Assembly: GCF_003259365.1 (NCBI RefSeq)
Contig: NZ_QLLY01000025.1
Location: 57,591 to 121,590, forward strand
Length of the DNA: 64,000 nt
From: Streptomyces sp. PsTaAH-137
Lineage (GTDB): Bacteria; Actinomycetota; Actinomycetes; Streptomycetales; Streptomycetaceae
Direction: 5' to 3'
Shown: positions 17,895-26,403 of the stretch, in pieces
How the letters are laid out: every line of letters begins with the position of its first letter
Numbering within the stretch: position 1 is the stretch's first letter
Program-made: the position numbers and the translations under genes
The notes under the pieces: model-generated
The model's database searches: none
Seen by the model: the letters and a program-made list of their open reading frames with translations, nothing else
What the model was told of the DNA's origin: nothing

Positions 17895-19328
17895 TCACAG
17901 GCTGATCCAGCCGACCGCGAGCGCGACGACACCGAGCACGGCGCCGACGATCGAGACGGCCAGGATGATCAGTTCCCGGGCGGAGAAGACGCGTCGGCCC
18001 TGCTCACGGCGGGCCATGACGAAGAGGATCGTGGCGGGGGCGTAGAAGATGAACGAGACGAGGACGAACTTGAGCCCGGCCGCGTACAGCAGGAACGCCG
18101 TGTAGACGGTGGCGAGGGCGGCCACCACGAGGTCCGAGGAGAAGCCGGTTCCGCCGCCGACCGTCCGTGGATCGGGCCGCAGCGCGATCTTCAGGGCGAA
18201 CGCGGCGGCCAGCAGGAACGGGATCAGCGTCAGTGAACTGGTCAGGTCGAGGGCGAAGTTGAAGGCGTCGTCGGAGAACAGCGTGATGACCAGGACGATC
18301 TGGGACAGGATCGTCGTCATGAGCAGCGCGGGCACCGGCACGTCGTCGGCGGTCGCGCGGCCCAGGAAGCGCGGCATGTCCGCGTCCTGCGCGGCGACGT
18401 ACAGCACCTCGGCGGCCATCAGGGTCCAGGCGAGATAAGCGCCGAGCACCGAGATGATCAGGCCGACGCTGACGAAGACCTCGCCCCAGGTGCCGACCGC
18501 CTCCTGGAGCACCCCGGCCATCGACGGCTGCCTCAGCTCGGCGATCTCGCTCATCGGCAGGATCCCGTACGACACGATCGTGACCGAGGCGAAGATCGCG
18601 AAGACGCTGAGGAAGCCGAGGATCGTGGCCCGGCCGACGTCCTCGCGGCGCTTGGCGTGCCGCGAGTAGACGCTGGCGCCCTCGACGCCGAGGAAGACGA
18701 AGACGGTGGCGAGCATGGTGCCGCGGACCTGGTTGAACAGCGAGCCCGCGTAGTCGGCGCCGCCCCAGTTCTCGGCGAAGACGTGCGGCTTGAAGAAGAA
18801 GAGCGCCAGGATCACGAAGACCACGATCGGGACGACCTTGGCGACCGTGACGATCCGGTTGATCGTCGCGGCCTCCTTCACGCCCCGGCGGATGAGCAGG
18901 AAGAACGCCCACAGGCCGACCGAGGACAGCACGATCGCGAGGAACGTGTCGCCGTCGCCGAGCGCCGGGGCGATCGCGCCGATCGTGGACATGATCAGCA
19001 CCCAGTACGTCACGTTGCCGACGCAGGCGCTGGCCCAGTAGCCGAACGCGGCGAAGAAGCCGAGGTACTCGCCGAACCCGGCCTTGGCGTACGCGTACAC
19101 CCCCGCGTCGAGGTCCGGTCTGCGCAGGGCGAGCCGCTGGAAGACGAAGGCCAGCATCAGCATGCCGGCGCCCGCGACGACCCAGGCGATGAGCGCGCCC
19201 GCGACGCCCGTCTCGTCCGCGAACCGGCGGGGCAGCGAGAAGACCCCCGCGCCGACCATGGAGCCGACGACCATCGTCGTCAGCGTGAACAGCGTCAGCT
19301 TGGCGGTCCGGTCCACAGGCTGATCCAT
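17895..19328 (-). CDS. arcD: arginine/ornithine antiporter (APC superfamily)
   Basis: 477 aa with twelve or more hydrophobic segments. The first shows TTMVVGSMVGAGVFSLPRRF, the substrate-binding GxG helix of the basic amino-acid/polyamine antiporter family, and LGVEGASVYSRHAKRREDVG near 225-244 is typical of ArcD-type exchangers. The location directly upstream of arginine deiminase supports exchange of arginine for ornithine or citrulline. The gene is divergent from the baeRF-like gene; the 95-bp spacer must hold both promoters. Confidence 0.87.
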   Translation of the reverse strand: MDQPVDRTAKLTLFTLTTMVVGSMVGAGVFSLPRRFADETGVAGALIAWVVAGAGMLMLAFVFQRLALRRPDLDAGVYAYAKAGFGEYLGFFAAFGYWASACVGNVTYWVLIMSTIGAIAPALGDGDTFLAIVLSSVGLWAFFLLIRRGVKEAATINRIVTVAKVVPIVVFVILALFFFKPHVFAENWGGADYAGSLFNQVRGTMLATVFVFLGVEGASVYSRHAKRREDVGRATILGFLSVFAIFASVTIVSYGILPMSEIAELRQPSMAGVLQEAVGTWGEVFVSVGLIISVLGAYLAWTLMAAEVLYVAAQDADMPRFLGRATADDVPVPALLMTTILSQIVLVITLFSDDAFNFALDLTSSLTLIPFLLAAAFALKIALRPDPRTVGGGTGFSSDLVVAALATVYTAFLLYAAGLKFVLVSFIFYAPATILFVMARREQGRRVFSARELIILAVSIVGAVLGVVALAVGWISL

Positions 19329-19423
19329 ACGCCTCAGTCTTCTACCGGATTACTCGATCCTGCACCTTTTTGTCCTGCTTTCGAATAGCCGGATACGTCG
19401 AGGTATGGGCAGCATGATGTGTT

Positions 19424-20518
19424 ATGTACTCCTCACTCACTCCCGCGATCCTCGCCGAGCTGCGCAGGCAGCGCCCCTATCCGGCGGTCTCCCTGGTGAT
19501 GCCGACCCATCGGCGGCGGCCGGAGAACGCCCAGGACCCGGTCCGGCTGAACAATCTCGTGTCCGAGGCCGAGCGGCGGCTCGGCGCGGACCCCGGGGTG
19601 ACCGCCGAGGTCCGCGAGGACGTGCTCGCGCAGCTGCGGGAGGCCGTCGCCGAGACCGACCTCGCGCACGCCGCCGACGGCCTGCTGGTCCTCGCCGCCC
19701 CCGGCGAGCACCAGGTCTGGGCGGTCGACCGTTCGGTGCCCGAGCGTGTCGTGCTCGCCGACACCTTCCTCACCCGCAACCTGGTGGCCGCCGACGCCGC
19801 AGCACGCCCGTACTGGGTGCTGTCCGTCGCCGCCGACCGGATCACCCTGTGGGCCGGCCGGGGCGAGCGCGTGCGTCAGGACTCCGGTCACGGTTTCCCG
19901 CTGGAGCGCGATCTGGAGGACCCGGACGCGGAGCGCAAGGAGCGGGTCGGCGATCTGCCGAGCACCTTCCGCGACGAGCAGGCGCGCCAGTTCTTCCGGG
20001 ACGCGGACGAGGTCCTCGGCGCCGTGCTGGCCGCCGAGCGGCGCCCGCTGTACGTCACCGGGGAGCCTGCCGCGCTGACTCTGCTGGACGAGGTCGGCGA
20101 CGCCGCGCGCGGGGCGGTCCAGGTGCCGTTCGGCGGGCTCGCGCACGGCACGCCCGACGCGGTCGCCAAGGCCGTCGCCCCGGCGCGCGAGGAGGACGCC
20201 CGGCGGGCGGTCACCGAGGCGCTGGAGGGCCTGGACCGGGCACGCGGCGGACACACGTACGCGGCCGGGGTGGACGAGGTCTGGCAGAAGGCGTCGGACG
20301 CGCGGATCCACCGGCTCGTCGTGGAGGAGAACTTCCGGACCACCGTACGGGCCGGCGAGGGGCATCTGGAGCCCGCGGCGGACGACGACCTCGACGCGGT
20401 CCACGACATCGTCGACGAGATCGTCGAATCCACCCTGGAGACCGGCGGCGAGGTCGCCTTCGTCCCGGACGGCACCCTCACCGAGGCCGGGCACATCGCG
20501 GCCGTCCTGCGCTTCTGA
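19424..20518 (+). CDS. baeRF3-like (release-factor-fold) protein
   Basis: 364 aa, soluble. The first half (LAELRRQRPYPAVSLVMPTHR, then LNNLVSEAERRL) and the later GGHTYAAGVDEVWQKASDARIHRLVVEE stretch resemble the bacterial archaeo-eukaryotic release-factor (baeRF) family, predicted to act on ribosomes or RNA as relatives of eRF1/Pelota. A GGQ motif of true release factors is not seen. Such genes are widespread in actinobacteria without a tested function. Its ATG lacks an obvious ribosome site. Family assignment is from sequence appearance only. Confidence 0.65.
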   Translation: MYSSLTPAILAELRRQRPYPAVSLVMPTHRRRPENAQDPVRLNNLVSEAERRLGADPGVTAEVREDVLAQLREAVAETDLAHAADGLLVLAAPGEHQVWAVDRSVPERVVLADTFLTRNLVAADAAARPYWVLSVAADRITLWAGRGERVRQDSGHGFPLERDLEDPDAERKERVGDLPSTFRDEQARQFFRDADEVLGAVLAAERRPLYVTGEPAALTLLDEVGDAARGAVQVPFGGLAHGTPDAVAKAVAPAREEDARRAVTEALEGLDRARGGHTYAAGVDEVWQKASDARIHRLVVEENFRTTVRAGEGHLEPAADDDLDAVHDIVDEIVESTLETGGEVAFVPDGTLTEAGHIAAVLRF

Positions 20519-20568
20519 AGAGCGGGCGCGGCACCGTGAAGACCGACAGAGAGGCAGCGGAACCGGTC

Positions 20569-21183
20569 ATGAGGACATCCAGCAGGACCCACCGCACGGG
20601 CATCGTGCTCGCCGTGTGCGCGGCCGCCGGCGTGCTGACGCTGGCGGCGTGCGGCGACGACGGCGACTCCGGCGGGGCGAGCAGCAGCCCGCGCGCGACG
20701 GCGCCGAACTCGTCGGACTTCTCGGGCGAGCCGCCGTCGGCGCTGGCCTCCAGCGCCGCGTCGAAGAAGGCGGAGGTGAAGGAGTCGGCGTCGCGGGCGG
20801 CCGCGTCGGCGTCCCAGCGCGCCCACGACTTCGAGGCGTCGGTCTCCGCCGAAGTGGAGCGCAACCGCCAGGAGTTCACGCGCGAGCTGGACAAGGCGGA
20901 CGGCAAGGGCAACGCCATGGACAGCGTCTCGATGACCGGCAAGCCGCTGGCGGAGACGGACAACGTGCGCGCGCTGGTCGTCACCATCACCAACAAGACC
21001 GACCAGAAGGCCTCCTACGCGGTGCGGGTCGACTTCAGCGACGCGGACGGCAAGGTGGTGGAGTCGACCGTCGTCGGCGCCAAGGACCTCGCCGCCGGGG
21101 ACAAGGCCCAGCCGCTCGCCATCAGCACCAGGCCGCCGGAGCCGCACCTCACGGCCAAGGTCGCCAAGGCGCAGCGCTACTGA
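20569..21183 (+). CDS. predicted lipoprotein
   Basis: 204 aa. A 27-residue signal ends in lipobox LTLAAC with C28 as the lipidated residue, then a Ser/Gly/Asp-rich linker, an Ala/Lys/Glu-rich helical stretch near 60-115 and a C-terminal beta domain (VRALVVTITNKTDQKASYAV) similar to FxLYD-type extracellular domains. ATG 20569 is preferred since it gives a normal signal peptide; a GTG at 20536 would add 11 residues. It follows the baeRF-like gene by 50 bp and may be co-transcribed. Function unknown. Confidence 0.75.
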   Translation: MRTSSRTHRTGIVLAVCAAAGVLTLAACGDDGDSGGASSSPRATAPNSSDFSGEPPSALASSAASKKAEVKESASRAAASASQRAHDFEASVSAEVERNRQEFTRELDKADGKGNAMDSVSMTGKPLAETDNVRALVVTITNKTDQKASYAVRVDFSDADGKVVESTVVGAKDLAAGDKAQPLAISTRPPEPHLTAKVAKAQRY

Positions 21184-21248
21184 CGAAGCGGCAGCCGGTT
21201 CGGTCCCCCCCCCGCCTGCTCGTTTTGGTCCCGGGACCCTTCGGTTCA

Positions 21249-21260
21249 TAAGATCCGCCG
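21249..21260 (+). promoter_or_regulatory. -10 element for leaderless VWA operon
   Basis: TAAGAT (21249-21254) ends six bases before ATG 21261, and there is no ribosome site upstream, so transcription probably begins at the start codon. Confidence 0.45.
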
Positions 21261-22535
21261 ATGATCATCAGACAACGGCTGGCGGCAGGGCTGTGCGCCC
21301 TGCTCGCCGCCCTGACAGCCGGCGGCCTCGCGCCCGCGACGGCGTACGCGGACGAGACCGACGGCAAACCCGCCCCGCAGGTCGAACTCGTCCTGGACGT
21401 CAGCGGATCCATGCGGGCCCGCGACATCGACGGCGGCTCGCGGATGGCCGCGGCGAAGCAGGCGTTCAACGAGGTCCTCGACGCGACCCCCGAAGAGGTG
21501 GAACTCGGGATCAGGACGCTCGGCGCCGACTACCCCGGCGACGACCGCAAGACGGGCTGCAAGGACACCCGGCAGCTCTACCCCGTCGGCCCGTTGGACC
21601 GCACCGAGGCGAAGACGGCCGTGGCCACGCTCCAGCCCACCGGCTGGACCCCGATCGGCCCGGCCCTGCTGAAGGCGGCCGGCGACTTCGGCTCCGGCGA
21701 CGGCGCCAAGCGCATCGTCCTCATCAGCGACGGCGAGGACACCTGCCAGCCGCTCGACCCGTGCGAGGTGGCGCGCGAGATCGCCGCCAAGGGCATCGGC
21801 CTGACCATCGACACGCTCGGCCTGGTCGCCGACGCCAAGACCCGCGCGCAGCTCTCCTGCATCGCGGACGCCACCGGCGGCACGTACACCGCGGTGCGTC
21901 ACAAGAACCAGCTCTCCCAGAAGGTCGGCCAGTTGGTGGACCGGGCGGCCGATCCGGTCGTCAACCCGGTGGCCGTCGACGGCGCCGCGCAGTGCGCCTC
22001 CGCGCCGGAGCTCAAGCCCGGCCTGTACAGCGACCGGGAGAAGTTCGGCGAGCACCGCTTCTACCGCGTCGACGTCGACCCCGGGCAGGAGCTGCGCGCC
22101 TCGGTGAGCGTCGCGGCCGACCGGGCCGTCAACCAGGACTACGGCGTGCTGCTGCGCGCCGTCACCACGCACGGCCGGGAGATCGTCCGCGGCCAGGAGT
22201 CGGGCGACGGCCGCACCGACGCGATCTCGACGGGCCTGCGCTACCCGAAGCCGGAGGCCGACGACGATGACGAGGACGGAGCGGGCCCGGAGACGGTCTG
22301 CCTCCAGGTCTCGAACTCCTACTCCGCGCCCGCCTCGGTGAAGACGAGCCCCGGCCTGCCGGTCGAGCTGACCGTCGACCTCGTGGACGGCCCCGACCAG
22401 GCGTCCGACGTGGCCGCGTTCGGGCTCGGCAACGGCTGGTGGCTGCTGGTCGCGCTGGTCGTGTTCGGGTTCCTCGCGGGTGTGATCTGGGGCTGGCTCT
22501 CGCGCTGGCGTGTCGCCGTCTGGAGGACCAACTGA
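21261..22535 (+). CDS. secreted, membrane-anchored VWA-domain protein
   Basis: 424 aa. A signal peptide (1-30), then a von Willebrand A domain starting VELVLDVSGSM with the metal-ion-dependent adhesion site DxSxS, continuing through PTGWTPIGPALLKAAGDF and IVLISDGEDTC; an extracellular beta region to about 390; and a C-terminal membrane helix (WWLLVALVVFGFLAGVIWGW in part) with a short basic tail. The stop codon overlaps the next start (TGATG), so the two products are translationally coupled and probably form a cell-surface complex. Ligand unknown. Confidence 0.85.
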   Translation: MIIRQRLAAGLCALLAALTAGGLAPATAYADETDGKPAPQVELVLDVSGSMRARDIDGGSRMAAAKQAFNEVLDATPEEVELGIRTLGADYPGDDRKTGCKDTRQLYPVGPLDRTEAKTAVATLQPTGWTPIGPALLKAAGDFGSGDGAKRIVLISDGEDTCQPLDPCEVAREIAAKGIGLTIDTLGLVADAKTRAQLSCIADATGGTYTAVRHKNQLSQKVGQLVDRAADPVVNPVAVDGAAQCASAPELKPGLYSDREKFGEHRFYRVDVDPGQELRASVSVAADRAVNQDYGVLLRAVTTHGREIVRGQESGDGRTDAISTGLRYPKPEADDDDEDGAGPETVCLQVSNSYSAPASVKTSPGLPVELTVDLVDGPDQASDVAAFGLGNGWWLLVALVVFGFLAGVIWGWLSRWRVAVWRTN

Positions 22536-23284
22536 TGCGACGTACGAGACTGTTGACGGGCGCCCTGGTGGGCGCCGCGACCGCGCTGCTCGCACTGGCC
22601 GGACCGGTCGCCGCGGACGACGACGCATCCGGGAAGGCGCCGACCGAGGCCGGTACGTCGTTCCGTACGGCGGCGCAGATGCAGCAGGACCAGAAGGCGA
22701 CGGCGAGCGCGTCCACGGGCGACTACCTGTACTGGTCGTACCCGGCCGACGCGGGGCAGCGGCCCACGGTGCGGGCCACTGTCGATCTGTCGACCGCGCA
22801 GGCCCGGCACGGGGCGCAGACCTGGCGGATCGACGTGTACGACGGGCTGCGGCGCCGTCAGTCGTGCATGTACGGGATGCAGGCGCGCACGGTGCCGGCC
22901 GAGACGAAGAGCGTGGACCTGGGCTGCACGCTGCGGCCTGTACGGGCCTGGTCGGAGGCGTGGGCCAATGACCCGCTGCCCGGCACGTACTTCGTCCGCC
23001 TGACGGTGACTTCGCTCGCCGACGCCGATCTGGGGCAGCCGGTGAAGGCCTCTGTCGAGGCGCACTCCAAGGATGTCGGGTCGTCGGGGGCGGTGGACGG
23101 CACGCTGTCCGCTCCGCTGGTACCGGGGACGACTGCCTCGGCCGAGAAGGCGGCTCCGGTGGACGGGTGGTCCTCGGGGTGGTGGACGGGGCGCTGGGTG
23201 TGGACGGCGGTCGGCGCCGTGCTGGCGGCGCTGGCCGGCATCGGCGGCTACGCCCTGACCCGCGGCTCGGGCCGCCGCCCGTAG
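22535..23284 (+). CDS. exported membrane-anchored partner of VWA protein
   Basis: 249 aa. Signal peptide 1-27 (core LLTGALVGAATALLALAG), an extracellular beta-rich domain with two cysteines (near 110 and 130) and a C-terminal membrane segment (about 217-240) ending in a basic tail: the same topology as the VWA protein. It shares one base with the preceding stop codon. Members of this family are found next to such VWA genes in Streptomyces, but no function is known. Confidence 0.75.
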   Translation: MRRTRLLTGALVGAATALLALAGPVAADDDASGKAPTEAGTSFRTAAQMQQDQKATASASTGDYLYWSYPADAGQRPTVRATVDLSTAQARHGAQTWRIDVYDGLRRRQSCMYGMQARTVPAETKSVDLGCTLRPVRAWSEAWANDPLPGTYFVRLTVTSLADADLGQPVKASVEAHSKDVGSSGAVDGTLSAPLVPGTTASAEKAAPVDGWSSGWWTGRWVWTAVGAVLAALAGIGGYALTRGSGRRP

Positions 23285-23292
23285 AACCTCAA

Positions 23293-23328
23293 GGGCGCGG
23301 GGCCCTGCTCCCACAGCACCCCGCGCCC
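23293..23328 (+). terminator. terminator of VWA operon
   Basis: GGGCGCGGGG (23293-23302) pairs perfectly with CCCCGCGCCC (23319-23328) around a 16-base loop, nine bases after the stop codon. Confidence 0.7.
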
Positions 23329-23342
23329 CGACGACCGCCTGC

Positions 23343-23584
23343 TGCGCAGTTCCCCGCGCCCCTAAAACCAGTTCCTCACGCGCGCCTCTCGCCGTGGCTG
23401 GTCGCGCAGTTCCCCGCGCCCCTGAGGCAGGCGCTACGCGCCGCCTCCCCTTGAGGCGGCGGGGGCGCACCTCTCTTGATGAGATGGCGCACGAAGTGCG
23501 CATCTCAGGGGCGCGGGGAACTGCGCGAGAAGCGGCCACCGGGCCGCACACGAAGAACGAACCCAGGGGCGCGGGGAACTGCGC
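23343..23584. repeat. cluster of four GC-rich interspersed repeats, two in each orientation
   Basis: The unit GCGCAGTTCCCCGCGCCCCT occurs at about 23344-23363 and 23404-23423, and its reverse complement at 23507-23526 and 23565-23584. The inverted pairs can fold into long stems across the region. The 375 bp between the VWA operon and the HxlR gene hold nothing else except the terminator. The sequence GGCTGGTCGCGCAGTTCCCC at the second copy recurs at about 33674-33693 in another terminator. Similar elements are common between Streptomyces genes (from memory). Confidence 0.75.
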
Positions 23585-23659
23585 GATCAGCCACGACGGT
23601 GGCGCGCACGGACGACTGCGGCGAGAAGCGGTCGCCGGGGCGTGCCCGGGCGGCGGCCG

Positions 23660-24289
23660 TCAGGCGTGCTCGGGGAGCAGGCGTTTGGCCAGGGCGCCCT
23701 CGCCCGAGACCGTGAGACGGCCGGCCCGGGCGGCCTCGACCAGCCCGACCTCGCCGCGGGCCACCGCCCCGCACACCTCGGCACCAAGTGTCAGCCGCAC
23801 ATCGGCCTCCCCCAGCGCCCCGTCCCCGTACACGGGCTCCCCGCCCACCCGCAGGTGGAACACCCCTTCATCCACCCGCACCTCGACAGCCCCGGCCTCC
23901 CCGAGCCCCTCCAACTGCCGCAACAGAGGCAACGCCAGCCAATGCGCCCGCACCGCGTCGGTCGGCCGCCGCTCGGCGAGATCGGCGGCGCCCCACTCCC
24001 CCAGCGCCTGGAGCACAGGCAGCAACGCCCGCCCGCGCGGGGTGAGTTCATATACGTACACCGAGGCGGGGGCGCCGAGCCGGCGGCGCCCGGCGAGGCC
24101 GTCGCGTTCCATGTCCTTCAGGCGCGTGGCCAGCATGTCCGTGCTGACGCCGGGAAGGTCGGCGTGCAGATCGGTGTAGCGGCGCGGCCCGGCGAGGAGT
24201 TCGCGCACGATCAGGAGGGTCCAGCGGTCCCCGACGGAGTCGAGGGCGCGGGCCGCTGCGCAGTACTGGTCGTAGCTTCGGCGTGGCAT
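23660..24289 (-). CDS. HxlR-family regulator with SCP2-like C-terminal domain
   Basis: 209 aa. Residues 8-100 form the HxlR winged helix (CAAARALDSVGDRWTLLIVR; RYTDLHADLPGVSTDMLATR), with the family's single Cys near residue 10. The remainder resembles the sterol-carrier-like domain attached to many actinobacterial HxlR proteins. The start ATG 24289 lies next to a -10 box and has no ribosome site, so it is probably leaderless. It is divergent from the aminotransferase, with a perfect palindrome between them. Confidence 0.87.
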   Translation of the reverse strand: MPRRSYDQYCAAARALDSVGDRWTLLIVRELLAGPRRYTDLHADLPGVSTDMLATRLKDMERDGLAGRRRLGAPASVYVYELTPRGRALLPVLQALGEWGAADLAERRPTDAVRAHWLALPLLRQLEGLGEAGAVEVRVDEGVFHLRVGGEPVYGDGALGEADVRLTLGAEVCGAVARGEVGLVEAARAGRLTVSGEGALAKRLLPEHA

Positions 24290-24296
24290 GGCTCGC

Positions 24297-24325
24297 AGTC
24301 TATGCAAGTTGTTGGACTTTCCAAG
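24297..24325 (-). promoter_or_regulatory. promoter of hxlR-type gene
   Basis: On the minus strand CTTGGA (24325-24320), 17 bases, TAGACT (24302-24297); the predicted start is at or beside ATG 24289, implying a leaderless mRNA. Confidence 0.6.
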
Positions 24326-24330
24326 CACCC

Positions 24331-24347
24331 ACTTGGTAAAACCAAGT
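24331..24347. promoter_or_regulatory. perfect palindromic operator for HxlR regulator
   Basis: ACTTGGT-AAA-ACCAAGT, seven-base arms and a three-base centre. It lies just upstream of the regulator's -35 and about 50 bp from the aminotransferase start; an overlapping CCAAG/CTTGG pair (24321-24336) may be a second half-site set. Confidence 0.65.
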
Positions 24348-24395
24348 AACAACGGTTCAGCACAGTGACACCTGGTCCGCCTGGAGGGCAAGCGC

Positions 24396-25604
24396 ATGGA
24401 GTTCCGGCAGTCGAGCAAGCTGAGCGAGGTCTGCTACGAGATCCGCGGCCCGGTGATCGAGCACGCCAACGCGCTGGAGGAGGCGGGCCACAGCGTCCTG
24501 CGCCTGAACACCGGAAACCCCGCGCTCTTCGGCTTCGAGGCGCCCGAGGAGATCGTCCAGGACATGATCCGGATGCTCCCGCAGGCGCACGGCTACACCG
24601 ACTCGCGCGGCATCCTCTCGGCCCGCCGTGCCGTCGCCCAGCGCTATCAGACGCTCGGCCTGGAGGTCGACGTCGAGGACGTCTTCCTGGGCAACGGCGT
24701 CTCCGAGCTGGTCTCCATGGCCGTACAGGCACTGATCGAGGACGGCGACGAAGTCCTGATCCCCGCCCCGGACTTCCCGCTGTGGACGGCCGTCACGACG
24801 CTCTCCGGCGGCAAGGCCGTGCACTACCTGTGCGACGAGCAGGCCGAGTGGTACCCGGACCTGGCCGACATGGAGGCGAAGATCACCGACCGCACCAAGG
24901 CGGTCGTCATCATCAACCCCAACAACCCCACCGGCGCGGTCTACCCCAAGGAGATCGTCGAGGGCATCCTCGACCTCGCCCGCCGGCACGGTCTGATGGT
25001 GTTCGCGGACGAGATCTACGACCAGATCCTGTACGACGACGCCGTCCACCACAGCGCCGCCGCCCTCGCCCCCGACCTGGTCGTCCTCACCTTCTGCGGA
25101 CTGTCGAAGACGTATCGGGTGGCCGGGTTCCGCTCGGGCTGGCTGGTGGTCACCGGGCCGAAGCAGCACGCCAAGAACTATCTGGAGGGCCTGACGATGC
25201 TGGCCTCCATGCGCCTGTGCCCGAACGCGCCCGCCCAGTACGCCATCCAGGCCGCGCTCGGCGGCCGCCAGTCCATCCACGAACTCACCGCGCCCGGCGG
25301 CCGGCTGCGCGAGCAGCGCGACAAGGCGTGGGAGAAGCTGAACGAGATCCCGGGCGTCAGCTGCGTCAAGCCGAAGGGCTCGCTGTACGCGTTCCCGCGG
25401 CTCGACCCGAAGGTGCACCCCCTCGTCGACGACGAGAAGTTCGTCCTCGACCTGCTGCTGCGCGAGAAGATCCAGGTGGTCCAGGGCACCGGCTTCAACT
25501 GGCCGCGCCCCGACCACTTCCGGATCCTCACCCTCCCCTACGCTGACGATCTCGACGCCGCGATCAGCCGGATCGGGCGCTTCCTGAGCGGATACCGTCA
25601 GTGA
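24396..25604 (+). CDS. alaA: PLP-dependent aminotransferase, AlaA type
   Basis: 402 aa, aspartate aminotransferase fold class I. The N-terminus FRQSSKLSEVCYEIRGPV and LNTGNPALFGFE match the glutamate-pyruvate (alanine) aminotransferase AlaA of E. coli and its actinobacterial orthologues. PLP contacts: NPNNPTGAVY (near 176-185), DEIYDQILYDD (near 207-217) and the Schiff-base lysine in FCGLSKTYRVAGFRSGW (near 241). GGAGG precedes the ATG. Its stop codon overlaps the peptidase start by four bases (GTGA). The palindrome upstream suggests HxlR control. Confidence 0.88.
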   Translation: MEFRQSSKLSEVCYEIRGPVIEHANALEEAGHSVLRLNTGNPALFGFEAPEEIVQDMIRMLPQAHGYTDSRGILSARRAVAQRYQTLGLEVDVEDVFLGNGVSELVSMAVQALIEDGDEVLIPAPDFPLWTAVTTLSGGKAVHYLCDEQAEWYPDLADMEAKITDRTKAVVIINPNNPTGAVYPKEIVEGILDLARRHGLMVFADEIYDQILYDDAVHHSAAALAPDLVVLTFCGLSKTYRVAGFRSGWLVVTGPKQHAKNYLEGLTMLASMRLCPNAPAQYAIQAALGGRQSIHELTAPGGRLREQRDKAWEKLNEIPGVSCVKPKGSLYAFPRLDPKVHPLVDDEKFVLDLLLREKIQVVQGTGFNWPRPDHFRILTLPYADDLDAAISRIGRFLSGYRQ

Positions 25605-26239
25605 CCTCCTGCACCACCTGCCCGTACCCGAGCCACACCCAGTTCGCCTCGCCGGACCTCGTCGGGCCCATCGTGAACGGCGCGTTCGACCGGGCCCTCG
25701 ACCCCGCGTGGGCCACGTCGGGCGCGGCGACGGTGGAGGACTACGCGCGCTGGTGCGGGCACCTGTGCGGGGCGACCTGTCTGCGGATGGCACTCGGCGC
25801 CGGGGCCCCGTCCCTCTTCCAACTGCGGGACGGCGCGCTGAAGTTCGGCGCGTACACGGTGGACGCCGACGGGGACATCCACGGCCTGATCTACGCACCG
25901 GCCGTGGCGTACCTGCGCGAGGCGCACGGCGTCGACGCGGAGGTGCACCGGGAGCTGACGGCGGACGGCGTCGGCGCGCTCCTCGACGCGGGCCGGCTCG
26001 TCATCGCCTCCGTCCACTACGCGATCCGCCGCCCGCACGAGCCGGCGCCCGGCCGGGGCGGCCATCTGGTCCTGGTCACCGCGCGCACGGCCGACGGATC
26101 GGGCTACCACTTCCACAACCCCTCGGGCACGGACGAGGCGACGCGCACGGCGTCGCTGCCGGTGGACCGGTTCGCGGAGTTCTTCGCGGGCCGCGGCCTG
26201 TCGCTCGTGCCCGGACATACGGCGGTGCCGGAGGCGTAG
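25601..26239 (+). CDS. C39-like papain-fold peptidase
   Basis: 212 aa, no signal peptide. The catalytic pattern of C39-like peptidases is recognisable: cysteine in GHLCGATCLRMAL (near 52-60), histidine in GRGGHLVLVTA (near 152) followed by the FHNPSGTDE segment (near 170). It starts at GTG overlapping the alaA stop codon, so it is translationally coupled to an aminotransferase, a pairing without an obvious explanation. C39 domains cut double-glycine leaders when fused to transporters; no transporter or precursor peptide is present here. Confidence 0.72.
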   Translation: MTSCTTCPYPSHTQFASPDLVGPIVNGAFDRALDPAWATSGAATVEDYARWCGHLCGATCLRMALGAGAPSLFQLRDGALKFGAYTVDADGDIHGLIYAPAVAYLREAHGVDAEVHRELTADGVGALLDAGRLVIASVHYAIRRPHEPAPGRGGHLVLVTARTADGSGYHFHNPSGTDEATRTASLPVDRFAEFFAGRGLSLVPGHTAVPEA

Positions 26240-26403
26240 CCTGCCCGGTGTCGTCCCGTGGGCCTCCGGCACGATGAGCTCACGTCACCGCATCCGCGGC
26301 GGCCGTTGAGTTTCGCGGGCGCGTCTGTGACGGTGGCGAGTCGGTGGACGTGACGCGGACCGGTTCTCGGCGAAGCGCCGCGCGGACGGAGGAGTACGGA
26401 ACG

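Noticed and set aside
21205..21213. Run of nine C bases as a possible frameshift or phase-variable site
   Set aside because: It lies in the intergenic region between two intact genes and alters no reading frame.
23343..23584. Repeats considered as a CRISPR array
   Set aside because: Copies are in both orientations, irregularly spaced and fold into stems; there are no cas genes.
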